From positions 17,245,001 through 17,309,000 of the forward strand of contig CM044306.1 of NCBI GenBank assembly GCA_024291935.2: 64,000 nt of DNA, in the 5' to 3' direction. Source of the stretch: Okapia johnstoni (lineage: Eukaryota > Chordata > Mammalia > Artiodactyla > Giraffidae). Shown piece after piece: positions 1-26,280 of the stretch (positions are counted from its first letter, which is position 1; each line of letters starts with the position of its first letter). A model generated the notes under the pieces. It saw only the letters and a program-made list of their open reading frames with translations, was not told where the DNA came from and did not search any database. Position numbers and translations under genes: made by a program.

Positions 1-15640
<15,640 letters not shown>

Positions 15641-16926
15641 TAAGAGGCCTTGAGGCCTGCGGCTGCGACCCACTGGAAACCCAAATGCACAGGATTTTCT
15701 TGGAGCGCCCTTCTGCAAGAAGCCAGGTTGGCTCCTGGCCGTCTTTCCTCGCTCGGGATTCTGGGCAGCCCGTGGGAGCTCGAGGCCTCATGAAAGGCGG
15801 TGGATTGTGATGTGCGGAGCACTGATCCTGACTAATGACATCTGACTGCTCTGTAAGGCCTTAGCCCTTCTTGGCCTGAAGCACTTCCCCACACAGACTC
15901 CCTTTCATTCTTCGCAGCAGCCCTCCACAATTACTCAATTACTTACTGCTATCTTCTCAACAAGTCTAGAAGGTGGGCACTATTCCGGTTTTTCATAGAC
16001 AAGAAACTTGGCCCCAAAATTGGTGGGTAAATTGGGCAGTGTAATAGCTAATAAGTGGCGGGGGTAGGGGGGAGGGAGGCGAGAAGTATACACATGCGGA
16101 TCTGACTTAAACTCTCTGAATTCTTTACCACTAAAGTCCCATCGTCTCATACATCTACCCAAGGAAATCAGAGGTATTAGGAGGTAATTTTGACATCTTA
16201 AGCTATTTTTAGCCTTGACTGAATGCTCCAGTCCTTTGGGTCTCACCCCTGTGGTTGAGTAATTACGCCGGAGTGTTGAGGCAGAGCCCAAAGACATGGT
16301 TACCATTCCTAGAGATTTTCCATTCAGCTTGGGTTATGTGGGTGTTGAGGGAAGGACAAGTTCTTATCATCAGAGAGCTGCATGAAATGATCTAGCCAAA
16401 AAGGGAAATGATCTTGCTTTTGGGATACTCTCAGCGTGGGAAGAGGAACAGAGTGGGAAGAAGTATTTCCCTTCTGACTCAGGGAAGCAAAACAAAAGAG
16501 AGCTAAATATAGTCAATGCTTGATCTTACACCAGTGGCAAGAACAGAAGTGTTAATAATATGATCCAAAGCAGCAGGTAGCCCGCAGTCATTTATATTTG
16601 ACTTTGGAAGGCAAAGACTCCTGCTCAGGCTGAGAACTGTTACCCTTTCTTATCTCTCTGGGGCCAAGACTGTGGTCAGCATGATGCCTTATATGCAATG
16701 CAGGCAAAAGGAGGCAGTCAGAGATAATAATAAAGCCTTACATGGTGTTAGATGGATTTAACTTTTCTAAGTATTTCAGCTATAATAGCTCATGTGACTT
16801 TGTGAAGGAGGCTTGAAGAAAACTGCTTGGAAAAATTAAAAAAACAGCGATACCTAGTTGCAGACCTTGGACCAGAACTCATTTCTGGTATTCTAATTGC
16901 TAGCCCTATATTTTCTTTTCCTACAG

Positions 16927-17036
16927 ATTTGCAGAGACTGAATGAAGGCTAATGAAATGGGACTCGAAGAGTGATTATGGAGGATGATGGTGCTGGTGTC
17001 TGTGGCCCCTTGCCATTCTTACAATCTAAAGCTTAA
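16927..17036 (+). other. Candidate untranslated exon in DCAKD 5' intron
   Basis: A strong pyrimidine tract and acceptor (TATTTTCTTTTCCTACAG) ends at 16926, and a usable donor TAA|GTAAGA starts at 17037, giving a 110-nt segment on the DCAKD strand. There is no protein-coding signal. The call rests only on splice-site appearance. Confidence 0.2.
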
Positions 17037-17289
17037 GTAAGACACTCTGCATGGTATTTTACTGCAAACCAAGCAGTTTTGGCTCAGTGGAGAGCTTTTC
17101 TGGGAGATAGGCAAGCAATGTGACTGAGGTGACCAAGCTCAGAATGCAAGTATGAGTCCAAGGTTCTGGAATCCAAGTTAGAATCTTCTAAAATCTTAGA
17201 TTTCGTAGGATTCATGATTTCTCAATAGTAAAAATTTAAATTTTTACGTTTTTAAAAAGAAATTGAGTATATGTGACACTTGGTTTGTT

Positions 17290-17409
17290 TTTTCTTTTTT
17301 TTGGCCATGCCACATGGCTTATAGAATCTTAGTTCCCCAACCAGGGACTGAACCTGACCCTGGCAGTGAAAGCACCAAGTCCTAACCTCTGGACCACCAG
17401 GGAATTCCC
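17290..17409 (-). repeat. Antisense tRNA-derived SINE
   Basis: Words: TTTTTTTTGGCCATGCCACA, TTAGTTCCCCAACCAGGGAC, TGGACCACCAGGGAATTCCC. Confidence 0.85.
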
Positions 17410-17459
17410 AACACCTTTTTAAAAACTTTATGTTTATTATTTTTTTAAAGAAATATCTT

Positions 17460-17597
17460 TTTTTAAAAAATTATATTTATTTGGTTGTACTGGCTCTTAG
17501 TTGCAGCATGTGGGATCTAGTTCCCTGACCAGGGATCAAACCCAGTCCCCCTGCATTGGGAGTGCTGAGTTAGCCACTGGACCACCAGAGAAATCCC
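17460..17597 (-). repeat. Antisense tRNA-derived SINE, second copy in a cluster
   Basis: Words: TAGTTGCAGCATGTGGGATC, TTCCCTGACCAGGGATCAAA, CACTGGACCACCAGAGAAAT. Confidence 0.85.
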
Positions 17598-17664
17598 CAA
17601 CACCTTTTTTTTTAATGTCCATTTAATGACTGAATTTTGCCACATGTGACTTCAATGCCTGAGC

Positions 17665-17832
17665 TTACTTGAGTGTCTAAGTAACTAAGCCTGTGTGCCA
17701 CAACTACTGAAGCCTGAGCAGTCTAGAACTTGTGCTCTGTAACAAGAGAAGCCACTGCAGTGAGAAGCCTGAGCTCTGCAACAAAGACCTAGCGCAGCCA
17801 AAAATAAATAATTAAAAAAAAAAAAAAAAAAG
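17665..17832 (+). repeat. Sense SINE fragment with long A-tail
   Basis: It has the CACAACTACTGAAGCCTGAG / AACAAGAGAAGCCACTGCAG body, GCGCAGCCAAAAATAAATAA, and then an 18-base A run at 17815-17832. It is the third SINE in a 550-bp cluster next to the ROMO1 retrocopy. Confidence 0.85.
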
Positions 17833-17850
17833 CATATAATCCTTTGTAAT

Positions 17851-18283
17851 TCTAGATGGTTTGCTTTTTCCCCTGAATACTCAAAATACTTGCTTTGTTA
17901 TAGTACACATGGGATGGAACTGATGGGAGGGGGTGGATGTTGTGGGCAACCACTGCCCTGATCAGCATCGGATGCCCATCCCGATGGCCATGAATGTGCC
18001 AAAGGTGCCGCCACTCTGCATCATGGTTTTTCTGATGCCGTCCATCAGCTCCCGACCCCGCATTCCAATCCTGAGACAGGAAAAGGTGCCGAAGAGCACC
18101 CCTGCCGCCATGCCCACAGCGCAACCCATCACGAAGCCCATCTTCACGAGGTCGAAGCAGCTTGTCTGGGACTGTCCACAGGGACCCACAGCCACCAGCA
18201 TCTCGCTCGTGGCTTCAGTCGCTCAGATCTACGTCTTAAACTGAACGCGAGCTGGAGCGCACTCTAGATCCTCTAGATGGTTT
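17851..18283 (-). mobile_element. ROMO1 retroposition unit with 12-bp target-site duplication
   Basis: TCTAGATGGTTT occurs at 17851-17862 and again at 18272-18283. The inserted 17863-18271 contains 5' UTR remnant, ORF and 3' UTR on the minus strand. The 3' UTR carries a mutated polyadenylation signal (TATAACAAAG in place of AATAAA). The A-tail is short and eroded. Confidence 0.85.
17962..18201 (-). CDS. ROMO1 processed retrocopy with intact 79-codon reading frame
   Basis: The minus-strand ORF runs ATG 18201-18199 to its stop at 17962. It encodes a full-length ROMO1-like protein (reactive oxygen species modulator 1, a small inner-mitochondrial-membrane protein). Clear family segments are [33 protein letters not shown] and [20 protein letters not shown]. 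Two glycine-rich hydrophobic helices are kept. From memory of the parental protein, about seven residues differ (positions 2, 8, 13, 18, 35, 54, 57). It is intronless, and its flanks form a perfect 12-bp direct repeat, so it is an L1-mediated retrocopy rather than the parent gene. It lies antisense in the DCAKD 5' intron. Expression is unknown; a pseudogene that has not yet acquired a stop is the default reading. Confidence 0.85.
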   Translation of the reverse strand: MLVAVGPCGQSQTSCFDLVKMGFVMGCAVGMAAGVLFGTFSCLRIGMRGRELMDGIRKTMMQSGGTFGTFMAIGMGIRC

Positions 18284-18549
18284 TTACATATTTTTCAATT
18301 AAATCTTGTTCCTTTTTTTCTGAGGTAAACATCCCCGGCTTTCCGAGCTCCACACACTAAAATGCATGATTTTCCCATCTAGCACTGCTGGCTCTTCCTA
18401 TCCACCCATTCTGGCAAGAGCCTCATACAAGTGAACGAGGTACAGCAGGCCCCAAAGGATGGCTGAAGGATGTCCCTGTAAACCTCTGCAGATTCTGGAA
18501 TTTACTCCTAGTGTGCATACCTCCATCATTCCTTCTCAGTTATTACTGG

Positions 18550-18680
18550 AGACAATAGAATATAGTCGTTAAGAGTAGGTTCCAGACTCTTAACTCCTTG
18601 GCTTCTAAGTCCTGGCTCTGCCTGTGACCCACCAAGTCAGTTAACCTTTCTGAGCCTCAGTGTCCGCATCTGAGACAGTG
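18550..18680. repeat. MIR-like ancient SINE
   Basis: The typical MIR pattern is visible: TCCTGGCTCTGCCTGTGACC, GTTAACCTTTCTGAGCCTCA, CGCATCTGAGA. Diverged. Confidence 0.55.
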
Positions 18681-19898
18681 CACACATAGCACACTTTACT
18701 AGTGTTTTCCCCTCCCAGAGAGTCAGCATCACTCCTGGTGATCAAAAAACAAACTTTCTCGTGATGTCCATCACAGATCAAGGGTGTTGCTGTGCTCCCA
18801 GCAGATCAGAGATCCCTTTCTTCAGATGGGCCTAGGAAGGCATCATGAGCCAGGTCACCTTCATGATTCATTTAGCCAATGGCTTGGAGCACTCATGTCC
18901 TGACATGTCGGGCTTTGTGGCAGAAGGTAGACAATTAGGGATGGACCAACACAGTCCCCTCCCTGGCTCCCTTCTGTCAGTTGGTAGGTGTCTGGTCTGA
19001 CAGAACACAGTGCAGAAAAGGGTTGAGGGGTGGCCACAGGATGTAGCAGGAGCCTAGAGGTGGAATCCTTAACCTGGGGGAAGGGGTTCTGGAGAAGACG
19101 GCTGAGCTGAGTTTCGGTAGAAGCAGACAGACTGGGTGGACATCCTAGGCAGAAGGTATGAAAAGTGGGTGCTTTGGAGGTATCACAAAGGAGAATGATG
19201 GTGGCCAGCTTGGAGTGTGAGGAGCATTTTGGAAGTTGAGACCAGAGAGTCAGCCAGAAGTCAGACCGGGTAGGGACGCAGCTGCCATGCTGAGGAGTTG
19301 GGACTTTACCCTGAAGACTGGGAGCCATGGAAAGATTTTAACTGGAAAGAAAGATGATGCAATTTTTGTTGGAGAAAAAATCATACTGGGCAACATCCTG
19401 GCTCTCCTAGGGAAGACAGCTTTTCTCCTCTGAAAAACAGGGCTAGTGGGCTCGATTGTTAGGGGCTGGAGAGATGGTCTTTGGCAGCTCCCTGTCCCTT
19501 CTAGAGCTCACTCTCAGAAAGGGCATCCTTTCTCCCTGTGACAGTCCCTGATATACCAGGTTCCTGGACCACAGTGGGCCCAGCCTTCTGCTTGGTGCTG
19601 TGGGCTTTAAGAGTGCCAAGAATTCCCTGCCCAGGAGGCACTTCCAGTGAAATCGGGAAAACCAGGCACACTTGAAACCAAAATAACAAGGCCTGACTGG
19701 GTGTGATTAAATGAACTGGATAGATAAGTTAACTGAAGATGGGGGTGGGGCAGGCACTGAAGACCTCTGGGCCAGCGTGGTTAGAAAAGGCTTCCTGGAG
19801 AAAGCAGGACTCAAACTGGGCCTTGGAGGCAACTTAAGCCCTGGATTCCCCCATCATGATTGTTTTGGGGGGCCCTGTGGAGCTGGAGTCACAGCTGG

Positions 19899-20097
19899 AG
19901 TTTTACTTTTTTAAGTTTATTAATTTTTAAAGTTATTTATTTGGCTGCACCAGGTTTTAGTTGCTGCATGCAAACTCCTAGTTGTGGTACAAGGGATCTA
20001 GTTCCCTGACCAGGGATTCAACCCAGGCCCCCTGCATTGAAAGCGCCGAGTCTTAGCCCCTGAACCACCAGAGAAGTCTCCCTGCAGTTTTACTTTT
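19899..20097 (-). repeat. Antisense tRNA-derived SINE with 12-bp target-site duplication
   Basis: Body words are TTATTTGGCTGCACCAGGTT, TTCCCTGACCAGGGATTCAA and CTGAACCACCAGAGAAGTCT. The direct repeats AGTTTTACTTTT at 19899-19910 and 20086-20097 flank it. Confidence 0.85.
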
Positions 20098-20223
20098 GTT
20101 TGTGGAGTTGTTCAATTTGCAACCATTTTTCCCCCACAAGACCTTGTGTTCTATGAAGGCAGAACAGGTTTGGATTTTCCTCACTTCTTTATCATCTGGG
20201 CCAGCACACAGTTCATTGTTTTT

Positions 20224-20430
20224 TGTTGTTGTTTAACAAGTCATGTCTGATTCTTTTGTGACTCCATGGACTGTCGCCCACCAGACTCCTCTGTCCATGG
20301 GATTTCCCAGGCAAGAATAATGGAGTGGGTTGCCATTTCCTACTCCAGGTGATCTTTCCCAACCCAGGGATCCATCCCATGTCCCCTGCATTGCAGGAGG
20401 ATTCTTTACTACCGAGCCACAGGGAAGTCC
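20224..20430 (-). repeat. Antisense BOV-A2 SINE
   Basis: Words: TGTTGTTTAACAAGTCATGT, ACTCCATGGACTGTCGCCCA, CAGGCAAGAATAATGGAGTG, TTTACTACCGAGCCACAGGG. Confidence 0.85.
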
Positions 20431-20574
20431 AAGCCCTCAATTAATATTTGTTGGATTAATTAATGTATGACTGGGTAAATGAGTGAATAGTGAGAAAGAA
20501 GGGACAAGGGCTTCAGGATGTGGAAACGTTGCAGACAAGGGGCAGAGGCAGGAACACATGGTATGGTGACCACT

Positions 20575-20810
20575 CGTGCATAAAGCACTTTATTACTCAC
20601 AAAATGAGCTCACACAGTACTGTCTCGTTTGATCCCTACCATCAGTTGTTTTGTTTGACCCTGTGCAGTAAACAGGGCTGCTATAATTCCTGTTTTACGA
20701 TGAGAAAAACAGAAGTTCAATGATTTGTCCAAAGTTTCACTGCTACTTAGGATGAGCTTGGACTTGAACCTGTTGTTTTCATGCAAAGTCTAGTGCAGTA
20801 ACTTAATTGC
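20575..20810. repeat. MIR-like ancient SINE
   Basis: A full-length MIR-like arrangement: CACAGTACTGTCTCGTTTGA, TTTTACGATGAGAAAAACAG, AATGATTTGTCCAAAGTTTC, then a degraded tail. Diverged. Confidence 0.55.
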
Positions 20811-22290
20811 CTTCTTCCTTTGCCTTTCCCAAGGGGGAACATATGGTAAGACATATGGTAGAACATATGTTTGGAGGAGTGATCAAGGGCCAGGTCACAG
20901 AAAGCCTTGAGTTTCAGGCTCATCTTCAGAGTTTGGACTTCATCTCCCAGCTGGGAAGTCTTTTTTTTTTTTTTCTTTTAAGCTATTTAATAAAGAATAA
21001 ATATTAATGATATTTGTGATGGATGGTATAAAGTTAATTGCATATTAATATTTATTTAAAATAAACATACAGAAAGTAAGTTTAAGAACTGAGTCAAAGA
21101 CCCAGGAGTCAAAGGAGTCATCTCTACTGGACTCGGAGGGCACCAAACAACTTGAAGTAGCTCTGTGGTCCGGGTGTCATGCTAGATGCTAAGGACACAG
21201 GAGTGACTGAGATACAGGTCATTATCAGGATGAAGTGAGATTGTGTAAGCAGTCCAAGCCAGCTCAGTTTATTATTGCCATCCAAAATAATAGAGCATAT
21301 GTGTTTGAGCTGAAAAAGTCCTTGATGACATCAGCTCAAAACTGCAAAGACAGAGCTTCAGTTCAGAGGAAATTCCTGGGTTGAAGCCCCTGAAGCTGCC
21401 CTTTAGCCCTTCCTCCAGGATCATCCCAGAGCAGAGAGGCAGCTACTGTTGGCAGATTGGACCACAAAGATGCCTAATTAGAGCCCCCACTTGTACACTG
21501 CTAGCTCACAATACTGTAAGGCAGAATGGGGGGGGGGGGAAGGATTATCTTGAAGGGATTGCCTAACAATATGCCCCTGCTGCTGCTGCTAAGTCGAGTC
21601 AGTTGTGAAGAGCTTGATACCCTGGGGGAGGTGAAGGCATCTTATTTCTATCACTGTCGTGGTCAGTCATTGTTACTGATGGGGATCGGGGTGGGGTGGG
21701 GGGTGGTCTAGGTATCCTGACATGACAGAAGTAGGCAAGAGGTTGAGAACCACAAAGTGAGGTTATCTGAAAGTTGTTTAGTCCAGGAAGAGGACTGGGC
21801 CATTAGCTCTACAGAATAGGAATTAGAATTGTTTTATTATGACCCTGTGAATTAGAAGAGATATTACCTAGGGGAAAATGGCCAAGATTGAATTTCAAAG
21901 ACATCATGAAGCTGTCTGGAAAGACAGTGCATTCACTGACACTGGACTTGTCCAAGCAAAGTAAGCAGAGGTGATGTGGAGGAGATTCAAACACTGAACA
22001 GGTGTTTGGACCAAATGGCCCCTTTGATCATGAGATGCAATCCTGTTCATTGGGTGATGTCAGTCAGTGCTTCTGACCTCAAGAAGAAAGGTTTCAGGGA
22101 CTGGAGTGATCAGAGAAAGACGTTGGATTACTTCATCCTTCAATGTATTGGATCCCTCGTATGCTGGACACTGGGCCAGGCACTGAGGACACTAGTAGTG
22201 AAGACAGGCAAGATTCCTGCCTTGAAGCTGAAAGCAGAGATGCAGTTAAGGAAGAGGGAGAAGGAGGCAGGGTAGGAGTTAAGGACCACT

Positions 22291-22491
22291 TACTCATTTG
22301 AAAAGACCCTGATGCTGGGGAAAATTGAAGGCAGGAGGAGAAGGCGATGACAAAGAATGAGATGGTTGGATGGCATCACTGACTCAATAGACATGAGTTT
22401 TGAGTAGGCTTTGGGAGTTGGTGATGGACAGGGCAGCCTGGCGTGCTGCAATCCATGGGGTCACAAAGAGTCGGATGCGACTGAACTGAAC
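22291..22491 (+). repeat. BovB LINE 3' fragment
   Basis: Words: ATTTGAAAAGACCCTGATGC, GATGGTTGGATGGCATCACT, GACTCAATAGACATGAGTTT, AAGAGTCGGATGCGACTGAA. This is the sense 3' end of BovB. Confidence 0.9.
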
Positions 22492-22679
22492 TATATGTGA
22501 AGCACCCTTAGGTGCTTTTATGTATTTTCAATTCTTTCAACAAGAAGCACAGTAGCCAATATTTGCACTTTGAAAGAGCAGAGAAGCTAAGTGACTTGGC
22601 TAGGGTTGTAAGCATAGAATGAGCTCCATAGCCAATGTACATTGTAAGAGGGTAAACGGATTAACCTTTATATGTCAGC

Positions 22680-22800
22680 TTCCACAACTACTGAGCCTGC
22701 AGACCACAACTAGAGAATCTATGCCATGTGCCACAACAAAGGATCACACGTGCCACAACTAAGACCCTAAACGGCCAAATAAATAAATATATATATTTTT
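22680..22800 (+). repeat. Sense SINE fragment
   Basis: Words: CCACAACTACTGAGCCTGCA, GTGCCACAACTAAGACCCTA, GGCCAAATAAATAAATATAT. Only the 3' half of a Bov-tA-type element is present. Confidence 0.75.
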
Positions 22801-22810
22801 AAATGTCAGT

Positions 22811-23417
22811 TCCTGGGAATTCCCTGGCAGTCTGTTAGGGGAAGCACACTGACTGAAACGGCCCACCCTGGCCAGGCACCATAGTAACCATTTGTGTGAG
22901 TTGTTTTACGATAGGAGGTCCAGGTAAGGAACACGGAACTAATAAGCCATCATCAACCAGAAGAGTTCGGGAAAGGCCAAAAGGAGATACATGTCTGACC
23001 ACCTCCCAGAATCCTTCTCACTGGCATCCATCTTGGCTGAACAAGGCGTCCACCACTGGGAAGGACTTGTGAGTCAGAATGATTGGCTAAAGACAACACA
23101 ATCCCATCACCATGAAACCAGAGACTGCGAGCCACGTGGCAGAGCAGTTCTCCTAGGTTCCTTTACCCTGCTGCTCTCAGGCTGGGAGCCCTTTCCCAAT
23201 AAAGTCTCTTGCTTTGTCAGCACATGTGTCTCCTCGGACAATTCATTTCCAAGTGTTAGACAACAGCCCAGTTTTGGGCCCTGGAAGGGGTCCCCCTTCC
23301 TGCAACAAGTCCAGTGGTTAGGATTCTGCACTTTTATTGCTGAGGACGGAGTTTAATCCCTGGTCGGGGAACTAAGATCCCACAAGCTGCCCAGCCAGGC
23401 CAAAATAAATAAAAAAT
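22811..23417 (+). repeat. Bov-tA-type SINE split by an LTR insertion
   Basis: The SINE begins CTGGGAATTCCCTGGCAGTC (22813-22832) and resumes CAGTGGTTAGGATTCTGCAC at 23312. It continues to GATCCCACAAGCTGCCCAGC and an A-rich end near 23417. Removing 22833-23307 and one copy of AGTC restores a continuous element. Confidence 0.85.
22833..23307 (+). mobile_element. Solo LTR of a class I (gammaretrovirus-like) endogenous retrovirus
   Basis: The element is 475 bp, starts TGTTAGGGGAAGCACACTGA and ends CCCTTCCTGCAACA, with TG...CA termini and terminal TGTT/AACA complementarity. The 4-bp duplication AGTC is at 22829-22832 and 23308-23311, as expected for class I ERVs. An AATAAA polyadenylation signal is at 23198-23203. 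There is no internal retroviral sequence on either side, so this is a recombined solo LTR. It lies in the DCAKD 5' intron, sense to DCAKD, about 400 bp before the 23.7-kb CpG island. The exact LTR family name is not assigned. Confidence 0.88.
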
Positions 23418-23689
23418 GGGGATGGTAATGGTATCTGCCTCAAGGACTGTGAAGATTCAATGAGAATGCCTACAGAGTGCTGTTAAGACTTGGCAGTAGC
23501 CACTACCACGACTATTGTTACCATTGCCAGAGGCTGCACAGCTAGTGGTGGCCAGTCCTGAACTTGAAGTTAGGCCCCTCGCTCCGGGTTTCTTCCAGCT
23601 TGGAAATGTTTTAGCGCCCACGGCGGAGTAATCCTGCGATCCCCACCTGCCCAGCACTTTAGCGAGGCGCGCCTTCCCGGTCCTCATCT

Positions 23690-23900
23690 GCTAGGTCCCG
23701 GCCCCGCCCCCAGCCGCCGGCCCCGCCCCCTTCAGCTGGCCGGACGTCCGGTCCACGTGCGTGCGCTCCCGAGGCCCCGCCTGTCTTCAGAGAGCCACCC
23801 AGTAAGCGCCTCTGAGGTTGGGCGAGCGGCGGTGGCGGCGGCGGCCCAAGCCGGGTCAGAGTCCCAGGGTACGTAGCGCGCCGCAGGGACAAATAAATGG
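23690..23900. promoter_or_regulatory. Second CpG island, candidate alternative DCAKD promoter
   Basis: A short, very CpG-rich stretch with two GC boxes (GCCCCGCCCCC at 23701-23711 and the same core at 23720-23730), a 12-bp palindrome CCGGACGTCCGG (23740-23751), a CACGTG E-box (23754-23759) and a GGC repeat. A plus-strand donor AGG|GTACGT follows at 23879. It lies 11 kb upstream of the first DCAKD coding exon on the correct strand. That it starts a DCAKD transcript is inference. Confidence 0.55.
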
Positions 23901-24077
23901 AAGCGGCCGGACCCTGGGGAGGGGGACTGGCCCTGGGGCCGCTTTGTCTACTCTGGCACTGGGGCCACCGCACCTGTAGGGCTTCATCCAGCCTGGAGGC
24001 ATTGTGTCCAGGTGCCCTATTCTCGGCGCAGTAGTCGTGCTGGGCTGGCGTAGAATACGCGCCTTTCTTTTGAGCCT

Positions 24078-24260
24078 CGGTTACAGTTTATTGAGCACAT
24101 ACTATGAAGCAGCTCTTAGTCAAACGCTTTTACCTCCGTGGCTCATCGCCTTGACAACGACCCTACTAAGTAGGGTGATGTTTTACCGGTTTTAGAGCTG
24201 TGGAAACTGAGAAAGGTTTACAACTAGAAAGCAGTGGAAATAGTGAATTTAAACCAAGGC
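24078..24260. repeat. MIR-like ancient SINE
   Basis: It begins GTTTATTGAGCACATACTAT. It then shows CCTTGACAACGACCCTACTA and GAGCTGTGGAAACTGAGAAA, and is followed directly by a BOV-A2 insertion. Confidence 0.6.
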
Positions 24261-24273
24261 TCAGGCCAAAGCC

Positions 24274-24448
24274 GCTTCCCTCGTAGCTCATTCGGTAATT
24301 ACCTGCAGGGTGCAGGAGACCCGGGTTCGATCCCTGGGTTGGGAAGATCCCCTGGAGAAGGAAATGGCAACCCACTCCAGGGTTCTCGCTTGGAGAATTC
24401 CATGGACAGAGGAGCCGCAAGAGTCGACCCGACTTAGCGACTAAACCA
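24274..24448 (+). repeat. BOV-A2-type SINE, sense
   Basis: Words: CGGGTTCGATCCCTGGGTTG, GAAGATCCCCTGGAGAAGGA, AATGGCAACCCACTCCAGGG, TCCATGGACAGAGGAGCCGC. Confidence 0.88.
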
Positions 24449-25639
24449 CCGCCCCCTGCACTTCAGACCTTTGTGGTCAGATCTAAGTTTGATTTTTGAA
24501 TCCAGCCTCTGCCATTTCCAGTTGTGTGACCATGGGTACCGCTCCGACTCTCGTTTGCTCACATGCAACTGGTGGCGTGGAGTTCCCAACTCCTGCGTTG
24601 ATGAAAAGGGCAGCCTACTTCTCTCCCCCCTCCCCGCTTCCCAAATGGAGGCGTTGGCGCCTCTGGCTCTGAGTTTGTTTACGAAGTTGGCAAAAACTTT
24701 TCTTAGTTATGGGGAAATTTTCACCCGAATGAAGCTTGATATTAAGCCCTAGTTTTAAAGTTGAGGAAGTGGAAGGCTTTGAAATGTGTTTTCTCTGGGG
24801 CCGGGGGTGCAGGTTTGCCTCAATAAGTCAGATGGATTTGGCGGGGTGCAGGCAAGCCTGGGGACACGGTGTCATAATAGAGATCCGGCTATGATAGGAA
24901 GTGGACAGGCCGGTTGAGGTAGTTTCCCTTTAGGGGGGCCCTAAATTCCCACCAAATCCTCTTCTGTCTCTTGAGCAAGGTCTGAATCTGTCCCCACGGG
25001 TAGCCTGTTCAAAGGGTTCAGAACCTCACTTGAGCTATTGAGCTCAGCTTCCTTTCGGAAACTACCCACTCTTCACATTTTTAGGTTGCTGACATTTTTC
25101 TCTGAAAGTTTCAATAGTTGCAAAGGTGTGATTTCTGGTTAATGGTAAATATTGACATCTTAAAAATGAAACTGTCAGGTACTTAAGTCTGCAAAGGACT
25201 CTCAATACCACAGTGATTTGATTTTCCCTCATCCTTGTAAAAGATTACATGAACCAGCTTTTATTGAACAGTTGAAATTTTACATGTTCCATTTTCCTCC
25301 TTGAACTCCTATTTCCACTTAATTTCCTCCACAGCATTTTTTTTTTCTAGTCAAATCAGTTTTATACTTGCAAGTCTTTGGTTTGTTTTTCTGCACTGCG
25401 ACAAAAATACTTATAAAAACTAAAACATTTTTGAAAATTGTGTTGTCATACTGTTTTCTTTTGGATTGAGTTCCAAAATTGTAAAATATAAAACTGACCA
25501 AAACAACTAGTTTTGATCATTGTTAAACCTAAGTCTTATTTGAAATGCTTCTCTTAGTAAGCTGAGAGGAACTTTTTCTTTTAATTCATATATGTATCCC
25601 TGTATATTTGCTAGAATTGGTCTCATGTGACCTCAGCCT

Positions 25640-25736
25640 GCAATGGCTTGGAGTGGGGCTTGGGTTCCCACCCAGAGATTGAGGCTGGGTCACGACGGTG
25701 AAAGCACTGGATCCTAGCCACTAGACCAGTGGTCAG
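25640..25736 (-). repeat. Antisense tRNA-derived SINE fragment
   Basis: CACGACGGTGAAAGCACTGG followed by ATCCTAGCCACTAGACC is the complement of a tRNA-Glu-like SINE head. It stops abruptly at the LTR-like sequence starting 25737. Confidence 0.65.
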
Positions 25737-26280
25737 TGACAAGGGCCCTGGCCCTTCGGCTCTGCAGAAAAGAATTTCCACAAAGACGGAAAGTAGTGAA
25801 GCAAGTAAAGTATTTATTAGGAGGAAAAAGAGTACAGTACGTGTGGCTAGACACACAGGCAGACTCAAAGGGAGAGTCCCTGAGTTGCTGAGTCTCGCCC
25901 TCTTGGTAGTTTGAATTACTTTTATGGGGTATTTCTTCCCCGTTTTCTTTGTCCAGTCATTATGATTTGCCTGGTTCACAGTCCATATTCGTTATATCTT
26001 AGGATCCTTCCATGTGGCCATACGCATCTCTTAGCCAAGATGGATCCTACCAAAAGGGCATCTGGGTAGATCATCCCTTGACATGATTCCCCTTCGGCCT
26101 CCTAGGAGCCTTTTCTGCCCATGGGAGTCTCCAGACTTCTGGAATGAGAAATATGTGGTGTCTGCAGGGTCCAGCCTCCTCCCTTAATTGTCCTGCTATT
26201 CTCGTCTTGGTGTTTTTTTGTCAATAGAGAATGAATCTCCAATTTTTAACCCTAGGGGGTGAGGATGGGGGCATGTGCCT
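25737..26280 (-). mobile_element. Probable endogenous retroviral LTR (or ERV fragment), minus strand
   Basis: Read on the minus strand the segment has LTR-like order: an A/G-rich upstream part, a TATA-like CCCATAAAAGT (about 25920), a CT-rich stretch, TCCTAATAAATACTTTACTT (polyadenylation-like, about 25815), and a terminus ending CCCTTGTCA at 25737. The far boundary and target duplication could not be fixed, so the end is approximate. No gag, pol or env reading frame is seen. Confidence 0.5.

Noticed and set aside
17933..18244. 103-codon plus-strand and 90-codon minus-strand frames over the ROMO1 copy
   Set aside because: Both are shadows of the ROMO1-like frame on 17962-18201. Only that frame has family similarity.
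23659..23973. 104-codon minus-strand frame in the 23.7-kb CpG island
   Set aside because: Low-complexity Pro/Arg/Gly content caused by GC boxes and a GGC repeat. A promoter is the better explanation.
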